The notes beneath the pieces were generated by a model. It was not told where the DNA came from, searched no databases, and saw nothing but the letters and a program-made list of their open reading frames with translations. A stretch of DNA of 42,021 nt, from positions 1-42,021 of the forward strand of contig JAPOWK010000078.1 in assembly GCA_026707665.1 (NCBI GenBank), written 5' to 3'. A program made the position numbers and the translations under genes. Below are positions 16,534 to 24,612 of the stretch, piece after piece; position 1 is the stretch's first letter, and every line of letters starts with the position of its first letter. Source of the DNA: Chloroflexota bacterium. GTDB taxonomy: Bacteria > Chloroflexota > Anaerolineae > Aggregatilineales > Phototrophicaceae.

Positions 16534-18675
16534 ATGCTCTTTTTTGCAATTGGCTTGTTATATTTATATGCCGCGCCTCATTTTGAGGCATCCGACAACG
16601 ACGCGCATATTGGTGTCGTCAAATGGATAGCGGAGACCGGCGAACTGCCAGTGCAATCCGCTAAACATGAAAAGCATTACGGGCATGAAGCCAGCCAGCC
16701 GCCGCTGTATTACCTGCTGATGTCGCTCTTTTGGTCCGCTTTGCAACCTTCGGATTTCGATGACGTTTTTCAACGGAACCCTCTCGTTCTGGCTGGTGAC
16801 CCCGAACGACTAGGCAGCAGGAATATGATGTTTTATCGGCAGCCCTACCCGCCCGATCTGGAAGGCACATCATTAACGCTTTATGTCATCCGCCTGCTGA
16901 CGCTGGGCATGGCGACTGTGAGCGTGGCCGCCGTGTATCAGTCGGCGCGGACGGTGATGCCAGAGCAGCCGGGATTCGCTCTGCTGGCGACAGCGCTGAC
17001 CGCCTTCAACCCAATGTTCCTCTTCATCTCGACATCGGTCAGCAATGATGTGCTGGTGACGACATTCGCGTCGCTGGCTTGCTGGCAGGCGCTGCTGATG
17101 CTGCGGCAAGGCTTCCAAACGCGGCGCAGCGTCGCCCTCGCGGTCTTCATCGCGCTGGCGACCTTGTCCAAACTGAGCGGGCTGGTTTTGGCGCCGGTCG
17201 TCGCGCTGGCCGGCTTCTGGCTGCTTTGGCGAACGGGGAACCGGCGGGGCTTCCTTCTCTTGCTGGTCGCCATTTTCGCCGCATTGACCTTGATCACAGG
17301 CTGGTGGTTCCTGCGCAACATCAGCCTCTACGGCGAGCTCACCGGCACCGGCGCCATGCTCGATCATTTCGGTCGGCGGACGATGAGCCTGCCGCAGCTG
17401 CTGCTGGATGAATTCGAAGGCTTGCGCATCAGCTATTGGGGTCTGTTCGGCGCCTTCAGCATCTTGACCCATCGCCTCCATTACCTGCTGATGGACGCTT
17501 TGTCGCTGATTGGCGTCATCGGGCTGTTCGTCTTTCTGGCGCATAATCGTCGGCATGGCTTCTTGCTATCGGTTGTCGGCTTCCTCACGCTGTATCTCGC
17601 CATCGGCGGCGCGATGCTGATCTGGTGGACGCTGCAAGTCACCGCCAGCACCGGGCGGCTGCTCTTCCCCTACGTGACGTCGATCAGCATTCTACTGGCG
17701 CTTGGATTGCGCGCTCTGCGCATCCCCGCCCTCCTTGTCGCCGCACCGATGTTCGCTTTCTGCGTCGCCGCGCCCTTCCTGTACATCATCCCGCAATACG
17801 ATCACCCGCCGCGGCTGGAGCGCCTTCCCGAATCCGCTGCCGACGCTTCTGTCCGTTGGGGCGATATTTCGCTGCTTGGCTATGAGCTGCCGGCGCCAGC
17901 GCGCTGGACGCCCGGCGATGAGATTCCGCTCACAGTTTATTGGCAGCCGCTCAAAGCCACCGACGCGCCGCATGCCCTCTTCATCAGCTTGATCACAGCG
18001 GATGGCGAAGCGCTGGCGACCATCGACAGCTTTCCCGGCTGGGGCGCGCTGCCGACCACCTGGTGGGAAAGCGCTGCCATCTATCGGGACGAGTACATTT
18101 TGCAGATCCCGCCCGACGCGAATGGCTTCTCAGACGTGCAACTGCATATCGGCTGGTATCCGTTTCCGGACGGCGCCGACATTCTGCCGCTTCTGGCATC
18201 GGGCGAGCGCATAGCGGCTTATACCATTCCCATTGGCGCCTTCGTCGATGTGGATTCGCAAGAGTCGCTTAAGGCAGATGCCACAAATGACGGTACTGTC
18301 TTTGGCGACGCCATTCGACTCAATGCGTGGCGTTTCAGCGACGGTCATATTCTGGAACTGGAGTGGCAGCTGACGCGGGAAATCGCGGGTGATCTGCGCG
18401 TCTTCGCCATCGCGCTCGCTGAACGATACCAGCCGGACGCGCCCTTCGAAATTGTCGCGCAAGCCGACGCCAGCCCGCCAGCGGGCCTCGATTTTCTTAA
18501 CGTTGGCGAGACCTTCGTCACGCGGCATGAATTTGAACTGGCGGCCGGGTTCGCTGGCGACCATAGCATTTATGTCGGCTGGTACAACGAAGGCATCGGC
18601 CAGCGGCTGAGCGCTCCTTATCCCGCGAACATGCTGGAGCTGCCGGCTGTTCGCTTCTCCGCGCCGGGGCCTTAG
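16534..18675 (+). CDS. GT-C type membrane glycosyltransferase with C-terminal beta-rich domain
   Basis: This is a large polytopic glycosyltransferase (713 aa from this start). After the first TM helix come 'ASDNDAHIGVV', an acidic loop motif of the GT39/ArnT type, and 'SQPPLYYLLMSLF', the donor-side motif. About ten further TM helices follow up to residue ~440. The last ~270 residues are soluble and beta-rich, with repeated 'W.PGDEIPLTVYW'-like strands. It should use a polyprenyl-phosphate sugar outside the membrane; the acceptor is unknown. I prefer ATG 16534. The reading frame stays open to an ATG at 16372, but the extra 54 codons are antisense to the transposase relic. If the longer start is used, the N-terminus would be a chimera made by IS insertion. 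Confidence 0.78.
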   Translation: MLFFAIGLLYLYAAPHFEASDNDAHIGVVKWIAETGELPVQSAKHEKHYGHEASQPPLYYLLMSLFWSALQPSDFDDVFQRNPLVLAGDPERLGSRNMMFYRQPYPPDLEGTSLTLYVIRLLTLGMATVSVAAVYQSARTVMPEQPGFALLATALTAFNPMFLFISTSVSNDVLVTTFASLACWQALLMLRQGFQTRRSVALAVFIALATLSKLSGLVLAPVVALAGFWLLWRTGNRRGFLLLLVAIFAALTLITGWWFLRNISLYGELTGTGAMLDHFGRRTMSLPQLLLDEFEGLRISYWGLFGAFSILTHRLHYLLMDALSLIGVIGLFVFLAHNRRHGFLLSVVGFLTLYLAIGGAMLIWWTLQVTASTGRLLFPYVTSISILLALGLRALRIPALLVAAPMFAFCVAAPFLYIIPQYDHPPRLERLPESAADASVRWGDISLLGYELPAPARWTPGDEIPLTVYWQPLKATDAPHALFISLITADGEALATIDSFPGWGALPTTWWESAAIYRDEYILQIPPDANGFSDVQLHIGWYPFPDGADILPLLASGERIAAYTIPIGAFVDVDSQESLKADATNDGTVFGDAIRLNAWRFSDGHILELEWQLTREIAGDLRVFAIALAERYQPDAPFEIVAQADASPPAGLDFLNVGETFVTRHEFELAAGFAGDHSIYVGWYNEGIGQRLSAPYPANMLELPAVRFSAPGP

Positions 18676-19247
18676 CCCAATTCGTAGCGCATGGCGGCAT
18701 GTTGGCAGCGAGACAAATTATCTGAACACAGAAGTGATTCCAAGTAAGTAGTGAGAATTCTGATTCGCCGCTATCTTACCCCATCCCCCGTCCCCTTCCC
18801 CAGCGAGCTAGGGAAGGGGAGATCACTAGCAAGGCTATTTTCCGCCTGACTAACCTGGTTCTACTGAGAACGCAGAGGACGCAGAGAATGGACAAAGACT
18901 GTTTTGTGTCCCTTCTTGTTTCCGCGATTCAACATAGAAATCAACCGACCACGAACCATTCACCATTTGGACGCGAAGTTGACAGCACGCCGGATTGTCG
19001 CTATCCTCCTCTTGAGCGGCAGATGAAGCCGGAGTAGCAGATGCCCATCGTGAATGGCTGTTGCTGTTGTCGTTGCCCACTGACGGGAGCGAAGACCGCC
19101 TGAGATAGCAGCCGACAGCATCCAAGACTGAAGTTCAAAGTCAACTGGCAAGAAGGCGCGGCGCCCTGAGACGGAAGCCTTAATGGCGCGCGCAACTGCA
19201 AGTTGACTTTTTTGTTGAAGCGAGCAATAGCGGATAAAGAGAGCCGA
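18676..19247. other. Non-coding region with repeat debris upstream of cysteine synthase
   Basis: I find no gene in these ~570 bases. They contain copy D of the CCCCTTCCC/GGGAAGGGG repeat (18779-18821) and a 'CGCAGAGGACGCAGAG' stretch (about 18870-18887) related to the CACAGAGG repeats near 22.5 kb. An inverted pair AAGTCAACT (about 19137) and AGTTGACTT (about 19200) is followed by six T. That last structure has a long loop and is at most a weak attenuator-like feature. I looked for SAM or T-box leaders and saw none. Confidence 0.5.
18779..18821. repeat. Dispersed CCCCATCC..CCCCTTCCC-GGGAAGGGG hairpin repeat, copy D
   Basis: Nearly identical to 5970-6014, including the AGCGAGCTA loop, with one change (GTCCCC for GGCCCC). 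Confidence 0.65.
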
Positions 19248-20213
19248 ATGACATTCACAGCCGAACGGGAAGCGGACAGGCTGAACGACCGGCCCGATCT
19301 TTCGGGCGATATCGAGCGGCAGATCGGCAATACGCCGCTGCTAAGCTTCCGCCGCGTGAGCCAGCATCTACCGGCTGATGTCCGCGTCTTGGCAAAAGCC
19401 GAGTGGCAGAACCCGGGTGGCAGCGTCAAGGACCGCGCCGCTTATGGCATCATCCGCAGCGCCGAAACGCAAGGCGACCTGCGCCCGGGCAAGACCATCC
19501 TCGACAGCACCAGCGGCAACACCGGCATCGCCTACGCCATGATCGGGGCGGCCAAGGGCTATCGCGTCAAGCTCTTCTTGCCCGAAAACGTCAGCCCGGA
19601 GCGCGTCGCCATACTGCGCGCTTATGATGTCGAGCTCGTCTTCACCGATCCGCTGGAGGGCTCGGACGGCGCGATTCAGGCGGTGCAGGCGCTGGCCGCG
19701 CGTGAGCCAGAGCGTTACTTCTACGCCGACCAGTACAGCAATCCCGCCAATTGGCAGGCGCATTATCAAGGCACTGGCGCTGAGATTTGGCGGCAGACCG
19801 CTGGGGCGGTCACGCATTTTGTCGCCGGATTGGGCACCAGCGGCACGCTGATGGGCGCGGGGCGCCGGCTCAAGGAATACAATGCCGATATCGCGATCGT
19901 CTCAGTCGAGCCGGATTCGCCCTTTCATGGTTTGGAAGGGCTGAAGCACATGGATTCGGCGCTGCGGCCGGGCATTTTCGACGCCGATTTCGCCGATGTG
20001 GCGCTGTCTGTGCGCACCGAGGACGCGCATGCGATGGCGCTGCGGCTGGCGCGGGAAGAGGGCTACCTGGTTGGGATCAGTTCGGCGGCGGCGATGATCG
20101 GCGCCTTGCGGGTGGCGGAGGGCCTGGCTGAGCGCGAAGGGAGCGGCACGGTGGTCACGCTGTTTCCGGATAATGCCTACAAGTATCTGAGCGAAGCTTT
20201 CTGGCGGGGATAG
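19248..20213 (+). CDS. Cysteine synthase (O-acetylserine sulfhydrylase, CysK/CysM type)
   Basis: This is a 321-residue fold-type II PLP enzyme. The PLP Lys is K61 in 'NPGGSVKDRAA', the phosphate/substrate loop 'STSGNTG' is at 87-93, and the glycine-rich phosphate cup 'GLGTSGTLMG' and 'GISSAA' follow. These assign it to the cysteine synthase / cystathionine beta-synthase family. It probably replaces the acetyl or phospho group of activated serine with sulfide to make L-cysteine in the cytoplasm. No serine acetyltransferase is nearby, and the 'NPGGSVKDR' form is common to CysM as well as CysK, so I do not choose between them. ATG 19248 (preceded by AAAGAGAG) is favoured over an in-frame start at 19203. 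Confidence 0.88.
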   Translation: MTFTAEREADRLNDRPDLSGDIERQIGNTPLLSFRRVSQHLPADVRVLAKAEWQNPGGSVKDRAAYGIIRSAETQGDLRPGKTILDSTSGNTGIAYAMIGAAKGYRVKLFLPENVSPERVAILRAYDVELVFTDPLEGSDGAIQAVQALAAREPERYFYADQYSNPANWQAHYQGTGAEIWRQTAGAVTHFVAGLGTSGTLMGAGRRLKEYNADIAIVSVEPDSPFHGLEGLKHMDSALRPGIFDADFADVALSVRTEDAHAMALRLAREEGYLVGISSAAAMIGALRVAEGLAEREGSGTVVTLFPDNAYKYLSEAFWRG

Positions 20214-20233
20214 CGAGAGAGATGAAATGCAGA

Positions 20234-20306
20234 TTGTAGGGGCGACAAAGTATGTCGCCCGATTGCTTGCCCCTATTTGCGGGCGACCTAATAGGTCGCC
20301 CCTACA
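20234..20306. repeat. Two copies of the TGTAGGGGCGA..TCGCCC palindrome family
   Basis: TTGTAGGGGCGAC..GTCGCCC (20234-20260) and GGGCGACC..GGTCGCCCCTACA (20280-20306) are arranged as inverted units between the convergent cysteine synthase and cupin genes. They may serve as a bidirectional transcription end. Confidence 0.6.
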
Positions 20307-20351
20307 GATTGTTATTCGATAGTCAGATCCGCCAGGCTAGCTTTGCATAGC

Positions 20352-20771
20352 TTACCGCTCGTAGGGAATGATCTTGTCCCACTCGTCGGCGGTGGAGCGG
20401 GCGACGAAAGCCACCACCGGTTCGCTGTCGCTCAAATTAAGGACCTCGTGCGGGATGCCCGGCTCGATGAAGATGAAATCGCCGGCGCTATTGTCCACCA
20501 CTTGCTTGCAGCCCTCGCCGTATTCGTGCCGCACTTCGCCCTCGAGGATGTAGAGCATCACCTCGAAATCGACATGGATATGGGCGTAGGCGACGCCGCC
20601 CGGCGGGATAGTGGCAACATTGATGGACAGTTCCTTCGCCTTGACATTCTTGCTCGACAAGCCGGTTTTGTAGTGGATGCCGTTCCAATCGCGCTTTTTT
20701 CCGCCGCCGCGCAAGACACTGATGCCGTCATCGCCCTCGATCAGCGCTCGCAGATCCTGATGCTCGCTCAT
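20352..20771 (-). CDS. Cupin-domain protein
   Basis: This 139-residue single-domain cupin has motif 1 'AYAHIHVDFEVMLYILEG' (with the H-x-H and Glu metal ligands) and motif 2 'GDFIFIEPGIPHEVLNL' (with the final His), so the metal site looks intact. Small cupins of this type can be isomerases, dioxygenases or sugar/ligand sensors; nothing in the context narrows it. Start ATG 20771 has AGGAG at somewhat long spacing. It is divergent from the MogA-type gene with a 78-bp spacer that must hold both promoters. Confidence 0.82.
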   Translation of the reverse strand: MSEHQDLRALIEGDDGISVLRGGGKKRDWNGIHYKTGLSSKNVKAKELSINVATIPPGGVAYAHIHVDFEVMLYILEGEVRHEYGEGCKQVVDNSAGDFIFIEPGIPHEVLNLSDSEPVVAFVARSTADEWDKIIPYER

Positions 20772-20849
20772 TACAGTCGCGCTCCTATTGTCTAAACCGC
20801 GCCAGTATAGCTAAGATAGGGCATTCATTCCAGCCGAAAGGATGGCGAC

Positions 20850-21377
20850 ATGAGCGCAAGAATCGGCATACTGACCGTCTCCGACCGCGCCTATCGCGGT
20901 GTCTACGAAGACCTCGGCGGGCCGGCGATTCGCGAGTATATGAGCGAGGTGCTGACCAACGAATGGGAGCCGGCGGCGATGGTCGTGCCCGATGAGCTGG
21001 ACGCAATTCAGTCGGCACTGATTGAGCTGGTGGACGAGCGCGGCTGCAGCCTGGTGGTAACCACTGGCGGCACTGGACCGGCCCTTCGCGATATCACGCC
21101 GGAAGCGACCGAGGCGGTCTGCGAGAAGATGCTGCCCGGCTTCGGCGAGCTGATGCGGCAGGTCTCGCTGCAGTATGTGCCAACGGCGATCCTGTCCCGG
21201 CAGACGGCGGGGGTGCGCGGCCAGGCGCTGATCGTCAATCTGCCGGGCAAGCCGAGCGCCATCCGCGATTGCCTGGATGCGGTCATGCCGGCGATTCCCT
21301 ACTGCATCGACCTGATCGAAGGCGCCTACCTGACGACGGACGAGAGCCGGATTGTGGCTTTCCGGCCGAAGGCTTGA
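20850..21377 (+). CDS. mog: MogA/MoaB-family molybdenum cofactor protein
   Basis: This 175-residue protein matches the MoCF-binding domain family. The 'TTGGTGPALRDITPEAT' stretch (71-87) and 'NLPGKPSAIRDCLDAVMPA' are the diagnostic molybdopterin-binding motifs. The TPEAT form is typical of MogA, the molybdopterin adenylyltransferase that activates molybdopterin for Mo insertion by MoeA. MoaB cannot be fully excluded. Start ATG 20850 follows AAAGGATGGCGAC. No other Moco gene is nearby, so it acts as an isolated member of the pathway. It is divergent from the cupin gene. Confidence 0.88.
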   Translation: MSARIGILTVSDRAYRGVYEDLGGPAIREYMSEVLTNEWEPAAMVVPDELDAIQSALIELVDERGCSLVVTTGGTGPALRDITPEATEAVCEKMLPGFGELMRQVSLQYVPTAILSRQTAGVRGQALIVNLPGKPSAIRDCLDAVMPAIPYCIDLIEGAYLTTDESRIVAFRPKA

Positions 21378-21784
21378 GATTGTCTCGAACACTCATAAGC
21401 TTCAACACGGTGGAAATAAGGGAAACACAGAGCGTGGCGAAGGGCGCGCAGACAAAGCCCTGAGACACGGACCGGCCACGCAGAGAAAACCTAGGTCCAC
21501 GCAAGACCGGACCCGGTGATTCTCGAAATGGGGCTTATGAGTCGGAGGGCCATTGACACGGGGCGGGACTAATCCCGGTCCCGCTTGACAGTGAAGCTAG
21601 CGCGCTTTCCTGACTTGATCCCAAAGGGCGCATTGGCGACGGTTTCTGGGGAGTCGTCTATGCAGAGCGTGAGTGGCCGGATTTCTTCTTGGAGCGTTTC
21701 TTTGGCGTTTCTTTGCTACTCATTTGTTCGGTATCACATTAAGATATGAGCATCGGTCGAAGAGTCGATTCTTGAAAATCCATC
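21378..21784. other. Non-coding region after mog
   Basis: No convincing gene is present. A diverged copy of the 'CTTCACCACAGAGG...AACACAGAG' repeat lies at about 21397-21433. A 9-bp inverted pair CTCATAAGC/GCTTATGAG brackets 21393-21542, and a GC hairpin GCGGGAC/GTCCCGC lies at about 21563-21585. Confidence 0.4.
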
Positions 21785-21928
21785 TTAGCTCGCTTCCTGT
21801 ATCTTCATCCACTGCACTTCTGCCTTTTCTCTGTCAAGTTTCTCTTCGATCTCCTTTCGCCACTTTGGGTTGAGAATGTAGGCATACAGCAGGAATACTG
21901 GAAAAAGCAACAAGTAGAGGTATTTCAT
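21785..21928 (-). CDS. Small membrane protein, 47 aa (hypothetical)
   Basis: ATG 21928 opens a 47-codon frame ending at TAA 21785. The product starts MKYLYLLLFPVFLLYAYI, a single N-terminal hydrophobic helix, followed by a charged amphipathic helix (NPKWRKEIEEKLDREKAE...). A GGAG Shine-Dalgarno (GGAGTGACGAA) sits at ideal distance. The tidy helix-then-charged-tail layout and the ribosome site argue for a real small protein. I recognise no family. Orientation is minus, alone in an otherwise empty region. Confidence 0.5.
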   Translation of the reverse strand: MKYLYLLLFPVFLLYAYILNPKWRKEIEEKLDREKAEVQWMKIQEAS

Positions 21929-22167
21929 TTCGTCACTCCAATATCCGAAATGAGTGTAGCCTCGCTACCGTGAGATAGAGTGTCTGTTGGATACGTAACC
22001 TTTATGCTGCAACGAACGATCTTGCCGGTTGCGATCCCCATCGCTTTCGCCGCCAATGCGACGGCAAGCCAAAACCATCCTCTTCTAATGGTCACGGCGC
22101 AACACCTGCATGGCTACTCTGCGAGAACGCCATAAAGGCTCCGCTGACTTTAGCGAAAAGATTGGCT

Positions 22168-22185
22168 CTTAGACAATTGTCTAAG
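22168..22185. promoter_or_regulatory. Perfect 18-bp palindrome, candidate operator of the XRE gene
   Basis: CTTAGACAATTGTCTAAG is fully self-complementary and ends 34 bp before the ATG of the HTH gene at 22220. A second ACAATTG follows at 22188. XRE-type repressors commonly bind such palindromes at their own promoter, so autoregulation is a reasonable inference. Confidence 0.5.
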
Positions 22186-22219
22186 GCACAATTGCCAATA
22201 ATGTCTCAAAATTCAGTTC

Positions 22220-22441
22220 ATGGGACGCTTGGGGAAGCCGTTGGGTCGCGCAATTCGGCGCCGACGGCAGGAATTGGGGCTTTCGCAGGAAGCGCTGGGT
22301 TTACTGGCGGAAGTGCATTGGACCTACATCAGCCAGCTTGAACGCGGCGTAAAGTCACCGACGCTGCGCGTGATTGAGGACTTGGCGGAAGCCTTGCAGA
22401 TCGAGGTATCAGTTTTGATGCAAAGAGCCGAACATGAATGA
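22220..22441 (+). CDS. XRE-family HTH transcriptional regulator
   Basis: This 73-residue protein is essentially a single Cro/C1-type helix-turn-helix domain: 'LGRAIRRRRQELGLSQEALG' then 'LAEVHWTYISQLERGVKSPT' and 'LRVIEDLAEALQIEVSVLM'. Helices 2 and 3 correspond to 'SQEALGLLAEVHWTYISQLER'-type positions (in part). There is no effector domain, so it probably acts as a dimeric repressor controlled by its own level or by a partner. A perfect palindrome lies just upstream (22168-22185). The Shine-Dalgarno is weak. A broken GxxExxY cassette begins 20 bp after the stop codon. No toxin-like partner is visible. Confidence 0.85.
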   Translation: MGRLGKPLGRAIRRRRQELGLSQEALGLLAEVHWTYISQLERGVKSPTLRVIEDLAEALQIEVSVLMQRAEHE

Positions 22442-22460
22442 TGGCGTCGTGAACAAAAAA

Positions 22461-22502
22461 GCTTCACCACAGAGGAAAAGAGGAAACACAGAGGTCACAG
22501 AG
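22461..22502. repeat. Left 42-bp inverted repeat of the GxxExxY cassette
   Basis: GCTTCACCACAGAGGAAAAG... through ...CACAGAG at 22502 matches the reverse complement of 22921-22962 at 39 of 42 positions. The two arms flank the GxxExxY pseudogene. Confidence 0.75.
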
Positions 22503-22526
22503 GACATTGATGAATGGACCTGCCGG

Positions 22527-22979
22527 TCAATACACAACGCGTTTGATACCGTGGCGCAAGTGGCGGACGTTTAAGTTGATAAGCAGGCCCGTTTTGATGC
22601 CAGTGGCCTTGAGGTAGGTGATCAACTGTGCGGTGTGAATAGGCTCAAGCTTGTCCACAGACTTCAACTCAAGAATGACTCGCCCTTCGACAACGATATC
22701 AGCAACCAAATGTCACACATGCTGGTCACGGTATGTGATATCGATGGCTTGCTGCGCCCAAAAGCGTATGCCTTGCGCCCTCAGTTCGAGGCAAAGGGAT
22801 TTTTGATACACGCTTTCGAGCAATCCGGCGCCAAATGCGCTGTGTACTTTCATCGCCGCCCCAATTATCCGATTTGTCAAAGGATCTCTATCTGAGTTTT
22901 CATTGTCCAGTCTTAAATGCCTCTGTGTTCTCTGTGTTTCCTCTTGTCCTCTGTGGTGAAGCATTACACTTTCAGCCAC
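22527..22979 (-). pseudogene. GxxExxY protein, interrupted by an in-frame TGA
   Basis: The minus strand encodes a GxxExxY family protein (PD-(D/E)XK-like fold, function not established). The N-terminal half has 'NRIIGAAMKVHSAFGAGLLE' and 'SVYQKSLCLELRAQGI', containing the G-x-x-E-x-x-Y signature (GLLESVY). The C-terminal half is 'VADIVVEGRVILELKSVDKL' with the catalytic-like D...E-x-K, then 'AQLITYLKATGIKTGLLINL'. The halves are in the same frame but separated by TGA at 22713-22715, after 'YRDQHV'. The aligned family position is normally a variable Gly/Glu, so GGA to TGA is the simplest origin. The first ~25 residues from GTG 22979 are translated repeat sequence, as often seen in this family. 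Confidence 0.8.
22921..22962. repeat. Right 42-bp inverted repeat of the GxxExxY cassette
   Basis: CTCTGTGTTCTCTGTGTTTC... through ...GGTGAAGC is the inverted partner of 22461-22502. It overlaps the 5' end of the GxxExxY reading frame. Confidence 0.75.
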
Positions 22980-22986
22980 AAGAATC

Positions 22987-23913
22987 CTAAAACTGCTTCA
23001 GCACATCACGCGCCAGCAGTTCTAAATTCGCCATGTCATCCAGCTCCAGCCAGCGCAGCATGATGCGTTCGACGCCCGCTTCGGCTCGCGCGCCGATCTG
23101 ATCCACGACTTCTGCCGCCGTGCCGACGATCATCTTGCCCACCGCCACTTCCTCGTCGCCGAGGCCGCTCTCATGCAGAAAAGCATCAAGCTGAGCTTGC
23201 GTCGGACGGTAGATGACGCGGGTCATCAGCGAGTATTTGATATCATCAGCCGGGCGCCCTTCCGCAGCCAGGTAGTCGTCGAGGGTGGCGCGGCGGGCCC
23301 GGTATGTATCGAGGTCGAGCGCGTCGGCGTTCCATTCATCGGCGTACTTGGCGACCAAGGGCAGCGTCCGCCGGGGACCGTTGCCGCCGATCAAGATCGG
23401 TGGCCCGCCCGGTCGCGCCGGACGCGGCAGCAGGATGGCGTCTTCCAGTTGGAAGTGTTGACCATGGAAGCTGCTCGGCGTCTCGTTCCACAGCAGCAGC
23501 TTCGTCACTTGCAGCGCCTCTTCCAGCATCTGGCAACGCGTGGCGAAGTCGTAGAATGGCAGGCCAAAGCGTTGATGCTCGCGCGCTTGCCAGCCGGCGC
23601 CCATGCCCAGCACCAGCCGTCCGCCGCTGAGATCGTCGATGGCGGCGGCGTAACGCGCCTGCATGCTGGGATGGCGGAAGGTGACGGGCGCCACCAATGA
23701 GCCGAATTCGAGGGACTTGGTGTGGCTGGCGGCGTAGGCCAGCGACATCCACAGCTCAAGCGAATCCTGGTCATCCTCGCCAGCGGGATTGGTGAAGTGG
23801 TCGGAGCGAAAGACAGACTGATAGCCGCAATCTTCGGCCGTCCGCAACAGCCGTTTCCAGCGCGCCCAATTCAAGCCGCGCGAGCCTTCGATCATGATGC
23901 CGATTTGCGTCAT
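22987..23913 (-). CDS. LLM-class flavin/F420-dependent oxidoreductase
   Basis: This 308-residue TIM-barrel enzyme belongs to the luciferase-like monooxygenase superfamily. Visible family stretches are 'AEDCGYQSVFRSDHF', 'FGSLVAPVTFRHPSM', 'DDLSGGRLVLGMGAGWQARE' and 'PPILIGGNGPRRTLPLVAKY'. The pattern is closer to F420-dependent reductases/dehydrogenases of the TIGR03560-like group than to true luciferases; the cofactor (F420 or FMN) is inferred from family. The substrate is unknown. Start ATG 23913 follows a GGGGGAG site. It is on the same strand as the two membrane-anchored proteins upstream (23986-25232), separated by 72 bp, so it may be co-transcribed with them. Confidence 0.85.
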   Translation of the reverse strand: MTQIGIMIEGSRGLNWARWKRLLRTAEDCGYQSVFRSDHFTNPAGEDDQDSLELWMSLAYAASHTKSLEFGSLVAPVTFRHPSMQARYAAAIDDLSGGRLVLGMGAGWQAREHQRFGLPFYDFATRCQMLEEALQVTKLLLWNETPSSFHGQHFQLEDAILLPRPARPGGPPILIGGNGPRRTLPLVAKYADEWNADALDLDTYRARRATLDDYLAAEGRPADDIKYSLMTRVIYRPTQAQLDAFLHESGLGDEEVAVGKMIVGTAAEVVDQIGARAEAGVERIMLRWLELDDMANLELLARDVLKQF

Positions 23914-23985
23914 GGAGAAATCTCCCCCACAAGCTTGTATGCGGGGAATAGTACCAGATCGAACTGGCTTGTGACTAAGGTTTAT

Positions 23986-24612
23986 TCAGCCGAGAGGTTT
24001 GATACTTTGCAAAAGCTCGCCCGACGCACCAAGGAAATCAACGCGAATCGCATGGGCGCCGTCTCGATCGAGAACCGACATATATGAGCCGTTTAAAGGG
24101 CGCGTATAAGTGACATTGCCACTGCGCCAGGTTACCTTGACCAACGCCGCTTCCCCGCTCAAGCCGTTAGCGACTGAGAAGCCTTCATATTCGCCAAAAC
24201 CAGTAACCCAGGCGGTTCGGTCCTTGGCGCTGCAATGACCCCAGGCGCCGCGCCTTTTCCAGCCTCCTAACACATCGCGAATTTTCTCGACAAATGCATT
24301 CGCCAGGCAAGTCCTGCCAGCGCCCTCTCGCCATCGCAGCAAATACAATATACCGGAGGGATACTTCAAAATCTGACGCTGCATAATCTTATAGTCGTGC
24401 TCGTCTGGATTCAGCGATTTGAAACCGTCATGCGGGTACACCACGAGGTTTGCGAGCGTATCCTCGGCTGACGCGTATCGGCCATCGTAGCGCATTAGTA
24501 GGCTGGTCCCGGCGCGCGCAGCGAAATATGGCACCGCCGTCGACAAGCCGACAATCGCCGCCACCAGCAGCAAAAGCCGCGACCACGTTCGCCCGCTGCT
24601 GTTCCCAATCAC
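23986..24612 (-). CDS. Membrane-anchored hypothetical protein (paralogue of upstream gene)
   Basis: This 208-residue protein has one N-terminal TM helix or uncleaved signal (LLLLVAAIVGLSTAVPYFAA) and an extracytoplasmic domain. I recognise no family. Its C-terminal half aligns with the upstream gene: 'LYLLRW', 'TCLANAF', 'GHCSAKDR', 'VKVTWRSGNVTYTRPLNGSY' correspond to 'LYLVEW', 'PCIGLIW', 'AHCVSDR', 'VVVSWQDDSVTELQPVHGSY'. The two cysteines are conserved and may form a disulfide. It starts at GTG 24612, overlapping the preceding stop as GTGA, so it is translationally coupled. Confidence 0.7.
   Translation of the reverse strand: MIGNSSGRTWSRLLLLVAAIVGLSTAVPYFAARAGTSLLMRYDGRYASAEDTLANLVVYPHDGFKSLNPDEHDYKIMQRQILKYPSGILYLLRWREGAGRTCLANAFVEKIRDVLGGWKRRGAWGHCSAKDRTAWVTGFGEYEGFSVANGLSGEAALVKVTWRSGNVTYTRPLNGSYMSVLDRDGAHAIRVDFLGASGELLQSIKPLG

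Noticed and set aside
18850..19247. Possible riboswitch (SAM or T-box) upstream of cysteine synthase
   Set aside because: None of the conserved core motifs of SAM-I or T-box leaders are present; the only structure is a short inverted pair with a long loop.
21673..21873. A 66-codon plus-strand frame after mog
   Set aside because: No ribosome site or motif, and it overlaps the better supported 47-aa minus-strand gene.
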